Assembly: GCA_016717165.1 (NCBI GenBank)
Contig: JADKGA010000002.1
Span: 1,550,001-1,614,000 of the forward strand
DNA from: Candidatus Lutibacillus vidarii
Lineage (GTDB): Bacteria; Actinomycetota; Actinomycetes; Actinomycetales; Dermatophilaceae
DNA: 64,000 nucleotides
Direction of reading: 5' to 3'
Position numbers and translations under genes: made by a program. The notes beneath the pieces were generated by a model. It searched no databases. It was not told where the DNA came from and worked only from the letters and a program-made list of their open reading frames with translations. This document shows, piece after piece, positions 34,067 through 43,753 of the stretch (the stretch's first letter is position 1; each line of letters begins with the position of its first letter).

Positions 34067-34578
34067 GAGCGGTCCTCCGCCGTGAGCAGCAGGTCGGGGA
34101 CGCGCTCGCGCAGCCGTCCCAGGGCATCGTGGGTCGTGCTCTTGACCGTGCCGAGCGAGACGCCGAGGATCTCGGCGGCCTGCACCTCGGATCGGTCCTC
34201 GAAGAAGCGCAGGACGAGGACGGCCCGTTGCCGGGCGGTGAGGGTCTCCAGGGCGCGGGCCAGGTCGACCCGCTGGCTGACCTCGCCTGCCAGCACCGCC
34301 GGGTCGGGTAGCCCATGCCCGGGCTCGAGCCCGACGAGGTTCTCACGGTGGCGTTTCCGCCACGCCGAAACGGCATCGCGGTAGAGGATCGTGCGGACGA
34401 AAGCGTCCGGATGCTCGTCGCGGAGCCGGTCCCACCGCAGCGCGAGCTTGACGAAGGCCTCCTGGAGCAGGTCCTCGGCCAGGTGTGCATCACCGCAAAC
34501 GAGATAGGCCGCCCGCAGCAGCCGGTGCTGGCGGGCCCGGACGTACGAGACGAACTCTGGATCCGCCGTGCGCTCCAT
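34063..34578 (-). CDS. ECF sigma factor, SigE-type family
   Basis: A 171-residue extracytoplasmic-function sigma factor. Region 2 spans YVRARQHRLLRAAYLVCGDA and AEDLLQEAFVKLA; region 4 spans LTARQRAVLVLRFFEDRSEV with the helix-turn-helix AAEILGVSLGTVKSTTHDAL. This is the pattern of the actinobacterial SigE family (TIGR02983). GAGGAGGT precedes the ATG. It lies 12 bases after the frameshifted hydrolase gene and overlaps the membrane protein that follows (ATGA). The signal is not evident. A second ECF factor is at 61430. Confidence 0.92.
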   Translation of the reverse strand: MERTADPEFVSYVRARQHRLLRAAYLVCGDAHLAEDLLQEAFVKLALRWDRLRDEHPDAFVRTILYRDAVSAWRKRHRENLVGLEPGHGLPDPAVLAGEVSQRVDLARALETLTARQRAVLVLRFFEDRSEVQAAEILGVSLGTVKSTTHDALGRLRERVPDLLLTAEDRS

Positions 34579-34590
34579 GACCCACCTCCT

Positions 34591-35357
34591 CTACCCCGTC
34601 AACGCGCCAGACCCCTCGCTGGGTTGGGTCACGTCCCGGGCGAAGGTCGCGATGATGCCGCAGGTCTGCTCGGGGCGGGTCAGCGGCAGCAGGTGGCTGG
34701 CCCCTCGGACGGTCCGCACCCGGGCGTCCCGCGCCGCGGCGGCGTAGCGGTGTGCGTGCACCCCGAGCTGGTCGTACTGCCCCCGGACGATGAGCACGGG
34801 ACAGCGCACGTCGGAGAGCAGCTCCGGGCGCCCACCGGCCATGACCGCCGCCCAGGCGTCGGACACCCCGTCGAACCAGTACCCGTCCGCCGCGATCGCG
34901 GCGAAGACCTCGGGGCGCACCAGCCGGGTCAGCAGCCGGTCGTTCATCAGGCCCACCCGGTCCCGTCCCGCGCGCGAGGTCGCCTTCCCCAACAACCGGT
35001 ATGCCGCCGCGCCCGGTCCGGCCGGCACGGCGGTCGAGCCGATGAGCACCAGACCGGCCAGCCGGGTCGGGTGCTCGGCGGCATACTCCATCGCGACATA
35101 GCCGCCCAGGGAGTGCCCGACGAGGACCACGGGAAGGCCGGCCGGACCCCCTCGACGGCAGCGGCGACCGACTCGACGGCACGCGGCATGGTGAACGGGT
35201 CCTTCGCCAGCGTGCCGTGCCCGGGTAGGTCCGGCGTGGCCACGTCGAAGGTGGGCGACAGCCACCGGCGATGGACCTCCCACTGGACGCCACTGACCCG
35301 GGTGCCGTGGACGAGCACGAGGCGAACCGTCGGAGGTACCTGCGCGCTTACAGCCAT
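34591..35357 (-). pseudogene. Alpha/beta hydrolase, frameshifted
   Basis: An alpha/beta hydrolase-fold protein split by one frameshift. The N-terminal frame gives VRLVLVHGTRVSGVQWEVHR and ATPDLPGHGTLAKDPF, and the C-terminal frame gives VVLVGHSLGGYVAMEYAAEH (the GxSxG nucleophile), IVRGQYDQLGVHAHRY and the catalytic histidine in GASHLLPL. Joining the frames requires one extra G in a 5-G run (C-run 35147-35151 on the plus strand), which restores an unbroken hydrolase of about 255 residues. The break is either a sequencing error in a homopolymer or a real inactivation. The start overlaps the response-regulator stop by ten bases; the sigma gene follows. Confidence 0.85.
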
Positions 35358-35953
35358 CCGTGCTCCTCGGCGATCCGGGTGGCGTCGGCGCGGTTGCGTG
35401 CCCCGGTCTTGCCGATCGCGGCGGAGAGGTGGTTGCGGACCGTCCCTTCGGTGAGGTGGACCGAGCGGGCGATCTCGGCCACCGTCGCCCCGGACCGGGC
35501 CTCGCGCAGGACGTCGATCTCCCGGTCGGTCAATGGGGAGTCGCCGACGACGAGGCTGTCTGCCGCGAGGGAGGGGTCGACGACCCGCAGCCCGGCGGCC
35601 ACCCGGCGCACCGCATCGGCCAGCTCACGGGCCGGGGTGTCCTTGACGACGAACCCGGAGGCCCCCGCGGCAAGGGCGCGGCGCAGGAAGCCTGGGCGGC
35701 CGAAGGTCGTCACCATGAGGACCTGGACGGACGGCTGGGTATGCCGGATCAGCGTCGTCGCTGCGATGCCGTCCATGCCGGGCATCTCGACGTCCATGAG
35801 GACGACATCGGGGCTGAGCTCTTCGGCCAGCGCGACCGCCGCCTCGCCGCTGCCGGCCTCGCCGACGACGGTGAGGTCCGCCTCGAGGTCGAGCAGAGCG
35901 GCGAGCGCGCCGCGGATCAGGGCCTGGTCGTCGGCGAGGAGCAGCCGGATCAT
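35348..35953 (-). CDS. NarL/FixJ-family response regulator
   Basis: A 201-residue response regulator. The receiver domain starts MIRLLLADDQALIRGALAAL, the phosphoryl acceptor is Asp54 in VVLMDVEMPGMDG, and the conserved threonine and lysine are in MVTTF and VVKDTPA. The C-terminal LuxR-type helix-turn-helix is LTDREIDVLREARSGATVAE through GTVRNHLSAA. It overlaps the histidine-kinase stop (ATGA) and pairs with it. With the ABC transporter upstream in the same direction, the layout is of the DesKR/LiaSR type, in which the regulator controls the transporter. Confidence 0.93.
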   Translation of the reverse strand: MIRLLLADDQALIRGALAALLDLEADLTVVGEAGSGEAAVALAEELSPDVVLMDVEMPGMDGIAATTLIRHTQPSVQVLMVTTFGRPGFLRRALAAGASGFVVKDTPARELADAVRRVAAGLRVVDPSLAADSLVVGDSPLTDREIDVLREARSGATVAEIARSVHLTEGTVRNHLSAAIGKTGARNRADATRIAEEHGWL

Positions 35954-37191
35954 GCGGTGGCCTCCGGGAGCGACACGACGAGCGCGTACCCGTGCGGCGC
36001 GAGCGACCCCGCGGCCACGGTCGCGCCGACCGCGACCGCCCGCTCCCTCAACCCGGCGAGCCCGGCGCCATCGGCGGACCCACCAACCGGCTCGGGCCCG
36101 GACGCCGGGCCTCGCCCGTCGTCGAGGATGCTCACGCTGGTGCGCCCGAGCCGGACCGTGCATTCCGAGGCCGCGCTGTGACGGACGACATTGGTCACCC
36201 CTTCGCGAACGGCCCAGGCGAAGACCTCCCGGAGGCCGCTGTCGACCTCGTCGGTCGAGTTCGGCAGGACGGCCTTGATGCCCGCGGCATCCAGGGCGAG
36301 GCGGGCCCGCGCCAGCTCGCCGGGCAGGGTCAGCTCGCGGAAGCCCGCGGCGGTGCGCCGGACGTCCCCCAGGGCGTCCCGGGAGAGCCGTTCGAGGTCA
36401 GCGATCTCACGGCGGACCCGCTCGGCCGGGGCGCCCCCCTCGAGCAGCCTCCCGGCGAGCTCGGCCTTGACGGTGATGACGGTCAGCGAGTGCCCGAGGA
36501 TGTCGTGCAGGTCGCGGGCGATCCGGCTGCGCTCGTTCTCGACGGCAAGGCGTTCGTTCTCCTCCCGGGCGACAATCAGCTCGACATTGCGCCGGGTCAG
36601 GCTGCGGACCCCGAACATCGCCCCGCAGCTGGCGAGGATCGACAAGCTGATGCCCGACGCATCCGACCAGCCCAGCACGGCCCGCGCCACCCCTTCGGTG
36701 ACGACGACCAGCGCCAGGCAGGTGAGCACCGCAGCCCGAAACCCCAGGAGCATGACCGCTGCCACGCCGACGAAGACGCTGGCACCGAGGCCTGTTGGGC
36801 CGAGCGTGAGCGCCATTCCGAGACCGAGCGACGCGAGCAGCGCGAGCGCGCGAGCGCCGAGCGGAACCGGGCCGGACGAGGTCCAGGTCGACCGCAGGAA
36901 GGCGAAGATCGCCAGGTAGACCAGGCAGAAGCCCACCGTCAGCAGCAGGCCGACCACCCCGGCGGCGGTCTGCCGCGCCGACCACGCGGCGCCGAAGGTG
37001 GGGGCGAGGAAGAGCAGGTAGGCGCCGGCGAAGGCCACGCCGAACCGGGACGCGGTCCGCACGTAGCGGGCCAAGGTCCCCTCAGGCTCCGAGCCTGGCA
37101 CAGCCTCCGCCGACGCTGGACCGGCCGCCGGATGCGGAGCCGGCGCCGGCCGGACGACCGGACCCGCGTCGTCGACGGGGGTGTCGGTCAT
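35950..37191 (-). CDS. Sensor histidine kinase (HisKA_3 family)
   Basis: A 413-residue kinase of the DesK-like class. The N-terminus is a Pro/Ala-rich cytoplasmic stretch. Five to six hydrophobic segments follow at about 50-180. The HisKA_3 dimerisation motif ENERSRIARDLHDILGHSLT carries the phosphorylated His229. The ATP-binding domain has EGVTNVVRHSAASECTV (N box) and a G box region around DGAGLAGLRERA. ATG at 37191 is chosen because it starts a compact protein; the open frame upstream runs antisense through the permease gene. The signal may be membrane fluidity or envelope stress, by analogy only. Confidence 0.92.
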   Translation of the reverse strand: MTDTPVDDAGPVVRPAPAPHPAAGPASAEAVPGSEPEGTLARYVRTASRFGVAFAGAYLLFLAPTFGAAWSARQTAAGVVGLLLTVGFCLVYLAIFAFLRSTWTSSGPVPLGARALALLASLGLGMALTLGPTGLGASVFVGVAAVMLLGFRAAVLTCLALVVVTEGVARAVLGWSDASGISLSILASCGAMFGVRSLTRRNVELIVAREENERLAVENERSRIARDLHDILGHSLTVITVKAELAGRLLEGGAPAERVRREIADLERLSRDALGDVRRTAAGFRELTLPGELARARLALDAAGIKAVLPNSTDEVDSGLREVFAWAVREGVTNVVRHSAASECTVRLGRTSVSILDDGRGPASGPEPVGGSADGAGLAGLRERAVAVGATVAAGSLAPHGYALVVSLPEATA

Positions 37192-37256
37192 GACGTGCAG
37201 GGTACCGTCGGGGCCGCCCCGAGCGCGGCCCCGACGACCCCCCTGCACCGTCGCCG

Positions 37257-38069
37257 TCACACCCGTGCCGTGTCCCTGCGGAACCGCCAGATCGCTCCGG
37301 CGACGAAGATCAGGCCCCAGACAACGAGGTTGACCACCCAGCTCACCTGGAAGGCGTCGTGGGCACCTGCGGCGGTCTGGCTCAGCGGCCAGTGTGCGAT
37401 CTGGCTGAAGCCGTAGATCGGGGTGAGCGCGGCGACCTGCCCGTAGCCCGAGTCGGGGTCGATCGGGGCCGAGAAGATCCCCCCGAAGATCGACAGGACC
37501 GCGAGGATCGGACCGAGGAACTGCATGGCGTTCTCGCTCGGGAGCAGGTACCCCATGAACAGGCCGAGGGCGGCGAAGACGAGCGACCCGAGCACCACGG
37601 CCAGGCCGGACTGCCACCAGCCCTGGGTGGACATGACCGCCTTGTGGGTCAGGGCCCCGGCGGCATACGTCATCGCGGTGGCGACCACCCCGAAGACGAG
37701 CGCCGCGACGACCTTGGTCATCACATAGGGGAGCGGCTTGAGCGGGGTGAGCCGCAGCTGCCGGCTCCAGCCGCAGGCCCGCTCGATCGACACCGACGCG
37801 CCGGCGCTCGTCGTGGCCATGATGGCCCCGTAGATGGCCATGCTCACCATGATGTAGGCCCCCACGTTGGCGACCGCCGGACCCATCCGGTCGTTCTCGC
37901 CGGTGATCTGGGCGCTGATGAACAGGAACATGACGATGGGGAAGATGATGGTGAAGATCATCGTCCGCCGGTTGCGCAGGACCCGGCTCAGCTCGATGCC
38001 GAGCACGGTCCGGTTGAGGCCGCCGGCGGCGACCGGGCGGGCGGACGGGTCGAGGATCGCGGTGCTCAT
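37257..38069 (-). CDS. ABC-2 type transporter permease
   Basis: A 270-residue integral membrane protein with six predicted helices and a cytoplasmic N-terminus. The first helix is TMIFTIIFPIVMFLFISAQI; the ABC2_membrane loop CGWSRQLRLTPLKPLPYVMT follows helix 2. The ATG overlaps the ATPase stop (ATGA). The histidine-kinase gene begins 66 bases downstream. Together with the ATPase it forms an exporter; the substrate is unknown, and the DesKR-like neighbours suggest a lipid or antimicrobial compound. Confidence 0.9.
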   Translation of the reverse strand: MSTAILDPSARPVAAGGLNRTVLGIELSRVLRNRRTMIFTIIFPIVMFLFISAQITGENDRMGPAVANVGAYIMVSMAIYGAIMATTSAGASVSIERACGWSRQLRLTPLKPLPYVMTKVVAALVFGVVATAMTYAAGALTHKAVMSTQGWWQSGLAVVLGSLVFAALGLFMGYLLPSENAMQFLGPILAVLSIFGGIFSAPIDPDSGYGQVAALTPIYGFSQIAHWPLSQTAAGAHDAFQVSWVVNLVVWGLIFVAGAIWRFRRDTARV

Positions 38070-39037
38070 CGCAGGCTCCCGGGGGTCGAGGCGGTCGTGG
38101 CGGTCGGTGAGGGGGTCGAGGCGACCCGGTCGGGCTCGGCGGCCTGGTCCCCGGTGAGGGCGACGAAGGCGTCCTCGAGGCCACGGGCGAGGATCTCCAG
38201 GTCGCGGGCGGGGGTGTGGTTGAGCAGGTGGCGCGCGACCGCGTCGCTGTCGCCGGTGTGGACGAGGACCTGCTCGCCGCGCACCTCCACCGACTGCGCG
38301 TGCGGTATGCCGGCCAGCGCGCTCTGGTCAGCCCCGGGCCAGGTGGCGCGCACCGTGCGGCCGGTCCCCAGCGCCCGGACCTCTGCGGCCGTCCCGTCGG
38401 CGACGATCTCGCCCTTGCGGAGCAGGACCACGCGGTCGGCATACGCATCGGCCTCGTCAAGGTAGTGCGTGGCGAAGACGACGGTGCGCCCACGACCTGC
38501 GTCGGCGCGGATGTTCTCCCAGAAGGTGCGCCGACCGGCGACATCCATTCCTGCGGTCGGCTCGTCGAGGATGATCAGCTCCGGGTCGCTGACCAGCGCC
38601 ATCGCGAAGCGCACCCGCTGCTGCTCACCTCCGGAGCACTTGCCCACCTTGCGGTCCGCCAGTTCGGCGATCCCGGCCCGCTCGATGACCTCGTCGACCG
38701 CGAGCGGGGCCGGGAAGAGCGCAGCGGTGTAGCGGATCGTCTCGCGCACGGTGAGATCGGGCAGCAGTCCGCCGGTCTGGAGAACCGCCGAGACCAGTCC
38801 TCGGTCGATCGCCTCCCGCGGGGCCATCCCGAAGACCGACACCGAGCCGGAGGACGGCTGGGACAGGCCGAGGACCATGTCGATGGTCGTCGTCTTGCCG
38901 GCACCGTTCGGGCCGAGATAGGCGACGACCTCACCCTGGCCGACCTGGAGGTCCACGCCGCGGACGGCGTGGACCTCGCCGAAGGACTTGGTCACGGCGC
39001 GCAGCGCGATGGCGGGCGGAGCAGTGGTCGAGGTCAT
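38066..39037 (-). CDS. ABC transporter ATP-binding protein
   Basis: A 323-residue ATPase of the DRA/CcmA-like class. Walker A is GPNGAGKTTT (residues ~43-52), the Q-loop lies in VSAVLQTGGLL, the signature is KCSGGEQQRVRFAMAL, Walker B is LIILDEPTAGMD, and the switch histidine is in FATHYLDEADAYADR. The C-terminal ~100 residues after the nucleotide domain are usual for drug-resistance exporters. It is the first gene of the ATPase-permease-kinase-regulator group on the minus strand. The start overlaps nothing; glyS ends 80 bases upstream. Confidence 0.93.
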   Translation of the reverse strand: MTSTTAPPAIALRAVTKSFGEVHAVRGVDLQVGQGEVVAYLGPNGAGKTTTIDMVLGLSQPSSGSVSVFGMAPREAIDRGLVSAVLQTGGLLPDLTVRETIRYTAALFPAPLAVDEVIERAGIAELADRKVGKCSGGEQQRVRFAMALVSDPELIILDEPTAGMDVAGRRTFWENIRADAGRGRTVVFATHYLDEADAYADRVVLLRKGEIVADGTAAEVRALGTGRTVRATWPGADQSALAGIPHAQSVEVRGEQVLVHTGDSDAVARHLLNHTPARDLEILARGLEDAFVALTGDQAAEPDRVASTPSPTATTASTPGSLR

Positions 39038-39119
39038 GCCTCGATGCTGGCCTGCGCCGGGTCTGGCGGCCTCGTCGGTCCGTCACGTCCTCCCCATGAC
39101 GAATGTCAGGGGTCTGCCG

Positions 39120-40514
<1,395 letters not shown>

Positions 40515-40550
40515 GCGCCCAAGGGTATCCGTCCGCGCGGGTCGCCCCGC

Positions 40551-40623
40551 TCACCCGGGTCGGCCACCGGGTCGGTCGCCCGGTCGGTCACCGGGTCGGT
40601 CACCGGGTCGGTCGTGAGGTCGG
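40551..40623. repeat. 12-bp tandem repeat (TCACCGGGTCGG)n
   Basis: Six tandem copies of TCACCGGGTCGG-type units (with a one-base insertion in the first copy and two degenerate copies). It fills the space between glyS and the DUF6703 gene, just upstream of the divergent start codons, so it may affect either promoter. Confidence 0.85.
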
Positions 40624-40642
40624 CCTCCCGGCTCCCCTCCCG

Positions 40643-40648
40643 TACCCT
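40643..40648 (+). promoter_or_regulatory. Putative -10 box of DUF6703 gene (leaderless)
   Basis: TACCCT, six bases, GTG. The six bases contain GGAG but only two bases from the GTG, too close for a ribosome site, so transcription probably starts at the start codon. Confidence 0.45.
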
Positions 40649-40654
40649 GGAGCG

Positions 40655-40939
40655 GTGAGTATGCCGTTGCGTTCCCGACTCGAGCACGCCAGCGTCCCCG
40701 TGGCCGAACGGCTCAACGCCCTGCCGCGGCTCGTCCTGCCGCTGGTCGTCCTCGCGCTCTTCGTCGTGTCCGTCCTCGTGCCGGCCTTCGGCTGGGTGCC
40801 GCTGGTCCTCGTGGCGGCGCTCATCGCGTGGTTCCTCTTCCTCACCTGGCCGCGGCTGAGCCTGCCCGAGCGGCTCATGCGCAGCACCGTCCTGCTCATG
40901 GTCATCGCCGCGGCGATCGTCCGGGCCTTCCCCCGCTAG
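40655..40939 (+). CDS. Small membrane protein, DUF6703-like
   Basis: A 94-residue protein with two hydrophobic segments, LPRLVLPLVVLALFVVSVLV (residues ~24-43) and VPLVLVAALIAWFLFLTW, plus a third, weaker one near the C-terminus (STVLLMVIAAAIVRAF). It resembles the actinobacterial DUF6703 family, function unknown. GTG at 40655 follows a TACCCT box by six bases. It is divergent from glyS and is followed by the Zur-type operator of the zinc operon 25 bases after its stop. Confidence 0.75.
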   Translation: MSMPLRSRLEHASVPVAERLNALPRLVLPLVVLALFVVSVLVPAFGWVPLVLVAALIAWFLFLTWPRLSLPERLMRSTVLLMVIAAAIVRAFPR

Positions 40940-40963
40940 CCGACGCGGAGTCAGTCACCGCTA

Positions 40964-40999
40964 AGTGATTTTGAGAATCACTCTCACTTCTCGTACAGT
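40964..40999 (+). promoter_or_regulatory. Zur-type operator and promoter of the zinc operon
   Basis: AGTGATT-TTGAG-AATCACT at 40964-40982 is a perfect 7-bp inverted repeat like the Fur/Zur box. It overlaps a -35-like TTGAGA (40971-40976); a 17-base spacer leads to TACAGT (40994-40999), and ATG of znuA follows after six bases. Zinc-loaded Zur bound here would block the promoter. The site is AT-rich against its GC-rich surroundings. Assignment to Zur rests on the zur gene in the same operon. Confidence 0.75.
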
Positions 41000-41005
41000 C
41001 GGGCC

Positions 41006-41917
41006 ATGTCCCGTCGACCGCGCCGCACCGCCTTGGCGTCCGTTCTCGCGACCGTCGTCGCCGCGGCGCTGGTCGGCGTCAGCGCCTGCACGGGCCCGAG
41101 CGGTGAGACCGAGTCGACCGGCAAGCCCGCCGTCATGGCGGCGTTCTATCCGCTGGAGTACCTGGCCACCCGGATCGCAGGCGACGACCTGGTCGTCATA
41201 CCGCTGACGAAGCCGGGAGCCGAACCGCACGACGTCGAGCTGACCCCGCGGACCATCGCCGACCTCCCCAAGGCGCTACTCGTCGTCTTTGCCAAAGGCT
41301 TCCAGCCCGCCGTCGACGATGCGCTCGCGGCCCAGCCGGCGACCGCCCCCTTCGACGTCACGCAGGCTGCCCGGCTCACCACGTCGAGCAGCGGCACGAC
41401 CGACCCGCACTTCTGGCTCGACCCGGTGCGGTACGCCGATGTCGCGACCGCTCTCGCGGCGCGGCTGGCCAGCGTCGATCCGGCGCACGCTGCGGGCTAC
41501 ACCTCCCGCGCGAGGGTCCTGGTGGCCGAGCTCACCGCCCTCAACGGTCAATGGCTCACGGGCACGAGGACCTGCCAGATCAAAGATCTCGTGACCAGCC
41601 ACGCGGCCTTCGGCTACCTCACGGCGGCCTATGGGTTCACCCAGGTGCCGATCGCGGGCGTCTCCCCCGACGCCGAGCCCAGCGCCGCAGACCTCGCCCG
41701 GGTCGCCGACCTGGTCCGTAGCGCGGGGGTGACGACGATCTACACCGAGCCGCTGGTCGACCCCAAGCTCGCCGCCACCCTCGCGTCGTCGACCGGGGCG
41801 ACGGTCGCCACCCTCGACCCGGTCGAGGGCATCACGTCGACCTCGGCCGGCACGGACTACCTCGAGGTGATGACGGCGAACCTCGCCGCGGTCCGGGCGG
41901 GGCAGCGGTGCCCATGA
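41006..41917 (+). CDS. znuA: Zinc ABC transporter substrate-binding lipoprotein ZnuA
   Basis: Extracytoplasmic zinc receptor of the cluster A-I (ZnuA/TroA) family, 303 residues. A lipobox near residue 28 (VSACTGPSG) marks a lipoprotein. Metal-ligand histidines and acids lie in EPHDVELTP, DPHFWLDPVR, TSHAAFGYL and the C-terminal YTEPLVDPK. A His-rich loop is absent from this protein; the histidines are on the partner proteins instead. The ATG is six bases after TACAGT, so a leaderless transcript is likely. It is coupled to znuC by an ATGA overlap. Confidence 0.93.
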   Translation: MSRRPRRTALASVLATVVAAALVGVSACTGPSGETESTGKPAVMAAFYPLEYLATRIAGDDLVVIPLTKPGAEPHDVELTPRTIADLPKALLVVFAKGFQPAVDDALAAQPATAPFDVTQAARLTTSSSGTTDPHFWLDPVRYADVATALAARLASVDPAHAAGYTSRARVLVAELTALNGQWLTGTRTCQIKDLVTSHAAFGYLTAAYGFTQVPIAGVSPDAEPSAADLARVADLVRSAGVTTIYTEPLVDPKLAATLASSTGATVATLDPVEGITSTSAGTDYLEVMTANLAAVRAGQRCP

Positions 41918-42762
41918 CCAGCTCGCCTCCCAGCGCGGCCCGAGAACAGGTGGGCTCGGTCATCCTCCGGCTCGCCGGGGCGTCCTTCGGGTATGCCGAG
42001 CGCCCCGTCCTCACCGCGGTCGACCTCACCATCCGCGCCGGGGAGGTCGTCGCCGTCCTCGGCCCGAACGGCTCGGGCAAGTCGACGCTGGTCCGCGGCG
42101 TCCTCGGCCTGGCCCCGTGCCTGGGTGGCAGCGTCGAGATCCTCGGCACCCCCAGGGACCGGTTCACCGAGAGGCATCTGGTGGGATACGTCCCGCAGCG
42201 GCATACCCTCACCGCCGCAGTCCGGGCCACGGCGCGGGAGATCGTCGCGACGGGTCGCATCGCGCGGCGCGGGCTGCTCCGACGCCCGTCCCGGCCCGAC
42301 CGGGAGGCGGTCGACGCGGCCCTGCGGGTCGTCGGGCTCGGCGAGCACGCCGACACCGACGTCTCGACCCTGTCCGGCGGCCAGCAGCGTCGGGTCCTCA
42401 TCGCCCGGGCGCTGGCCGGAGACCCCCAGATCCTCCTCATGGACGAGCCCACTGCCGGCGTCGATGTCGCCAACCAGCACGTTCTCGCGGAAGTCCTCGC
42501 CCGGCTCGCCGCTCAGGGGGTCACCCAGGTCATCGTCACCCACGAGCTCGAGGCCCTTGAACCAGTCGTCACGCGGGTCGTCGTCATCGACCGGGGCGGC
42601 ATCACCTTCGACGGGCCAACCGCGCAGTTCGAGCAGGTCCACCCGCACGTCCACCACGACCACGACACGCACCACCACGACCTCGAGCTGAGCGCCCAGG
42701 CCAGCCCCGGGGTCGTCACCAGTGGGCCCTTCCACGAACCTGGAGGGGTGCGCGGTGGTTGA
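41914..42762 (+). CDS. znuC: Zinc ABC transporter ATP-binding protein ZnuC
   Basis: A 282-residue ATPase: Walker A GPNGSGKSTLVRGVLGL, signature LSGGQQRRVLIARALAG, Walker B ILLMDEPTAGVD, H-loop IVTHELEALEP. The C-terminal ~35 residues are unusually rich in histidine (HPHVHHDHDTHHHD), probably a metal-binding tail that senses or delivers zinc. It begins in the znuA stop and overlaps the permease start by eight bases. An upstream GTG at 41908 is possible but adds only two residues. Zinc rather than manganese is inferred from the neighbouring Zur. Confidence 0.93.
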   Translation: MTSSPPSAAREQVGSVILRLAGASFGYAERPVLTAVDLTIRAGEVVAVLGPNGSGKSTLVRGVLGLAPCLGGSVEILGTPRDRFTERHLVGYVPQRHTLTAAVRATAREIVATGRIARRGLLRRPSRPDREAVDAALRVVGLGEHADTDVSTLSGGQQRRVLIARALAGDPQILLMDEPTAGVDVANQHVLAEVLARLAAQGVTQVIVTHELEALEPVVTRVVVIDRGGITFDGPTAQFEQVHPHVHHDHDTHHHDLELSAQASPGVVTSGPFHEPGGVRGG

Positions 42763-43753
42763 CCTCCTCGGGTACGACTTCCTCCAGCGCGCCCTCGTCG
42801 CGGCGGCGATCGTCGGGCTGGTCGCGCCGATGGTCGGGGTCTTCCTCGTCCAACGCCGGCTCGCCCTCATCGGCGACGGCATCGGCCACGTCGCGCTGGC
42901 CGGGGTGGCCGTCGGGCTGCTGACCAACCAGGCCCCGGTGCTCACCGCGCTCGTCGCCGCGGCCGCCGCCGCAGTTGTCGTCGAGCTGATCCGCAGCCGG
43001 GGGCGGACCGGCGGCGACACCGCCCTGGCGATCATCTTCTACGGTGGGATCGCCGCCGGTGTCGCGCTCATCTCCGCCTCCCCGAAGGGCTCCCCCGCCA
43101 ATCTCACCTCCTACCTCTTCGGTGCCATCACGACGGTCTCCACAGGTGACCTCACCATCTTCGCCGTCATGGGTGCCGGCGTCGCCGCGGTGGTGGCACT
43201 GCTCTGGTCGGCGCTCTTCGCCGCTGCTCAGGACGAGGAGTATGCGCGGGCCGCGGGACTGCCGGTCCTGGCCCTCAACCTCGTCCTCGGCGTCCTCGTC
43301 GCGGTGACCGTCGTCGTGGCCATGCGGGTCGTCGGGCTGCTGCTCATCAGCGCCCTCATGGTCGTGCCCAATGCGACCGGGCAGGTGCTCGGGCGCTCGT
43401 TCGCCGGTGCGGCCCGGTGGGCGGTCCTCATCGGGGTGCTCAGCGCGGTCGGTGGGGTCCTCCTGTCCTACCAGCTCGACACCCCGTCCGGCGCGACGAT
43501 CGTCCTGCTCGCCGTCGCTGTGTATGTCGTGGCCGCGCTCGGCGCCGGCGTGGCTGCGGCCGTCCGGCGACGCGGGCACGGGCGCGGCGGTGACCCGGTG
43601 GAGCCGGACCACCAGCACGGTCCCGGCTGCGGTCACGACCTCGTCCTGCACGAGGACCACGTCGACTATGTCCACAGCGGGCACCGGCATACCGAGCTGG
43701 GGGCTCTTCACCCCGACACCGCCCCCCGAGGCGAGACAGGGACCCCCCGATGA
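42755..43753 (+). CDS. znuB: Zinc ABC transporter permease ZnuB
   Basis: A 332-residue membrane permease of the ABC-3 family with eight predicted helices. The N-terminal FLQRALVAAAIVGLVAPMVG and LIGDGIGHVALAGVAVGLL, then the GLLLISALMVVPNATGQVL segment, are standard signatures. The last ~50 residues are hydrophilic and His-rich (EPDHQHGPGCGH, then VHSGHRH). GTG at 42755 has GGAGG upstream. The gene overlaps znuC by eight bases and zur by four, so the whole unit is translationally coupled. Confidence 0.93.
   Translation: MVDLLGYDFLQRALVAAAIVGLVAPMVGVFLVQRRLALIGDGIGHVALAGVAVGLLTNQAPVLTALVAAAAAAVVVELIRSRGRTGGDTALAIIFYGGIAAGVALISASPKGSPANLTSYLFGAITTVSTGDLTIFAVMGAGVAAVVALLWSALFAAAQDEEYARAAGLPVLALNLVLGVLVAVTVVVAMRVVGLLLISALMVVPNATGQVLGRSFAGAARWAVLIGVLSAVGGVLLSYQLDTPSGATIVLLAVAVYVVAALGAGVAAAVRRRGHGRGGDPVEPDHQHGPGCGHDLVLHEDHVDYVHSGHRHTELGALHPDTAPRGETGTPR

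Noticed and set aside
37192..38544. N-terminal extension of the histidine kinase to 864 residues
   Set aside because: The extra part is antisense or out of frame within the permease and ATPase genes and lacks any domain; ATG at 37191 gives a normal kinase.
40515..40654. Protein-coding gene through the 12-bp repeat before DUF6703
   Set aside because: The open frame is a repeat translation (HRVG-type repeats) fused to the true gene; the conserved protein begins at GTG 40655.
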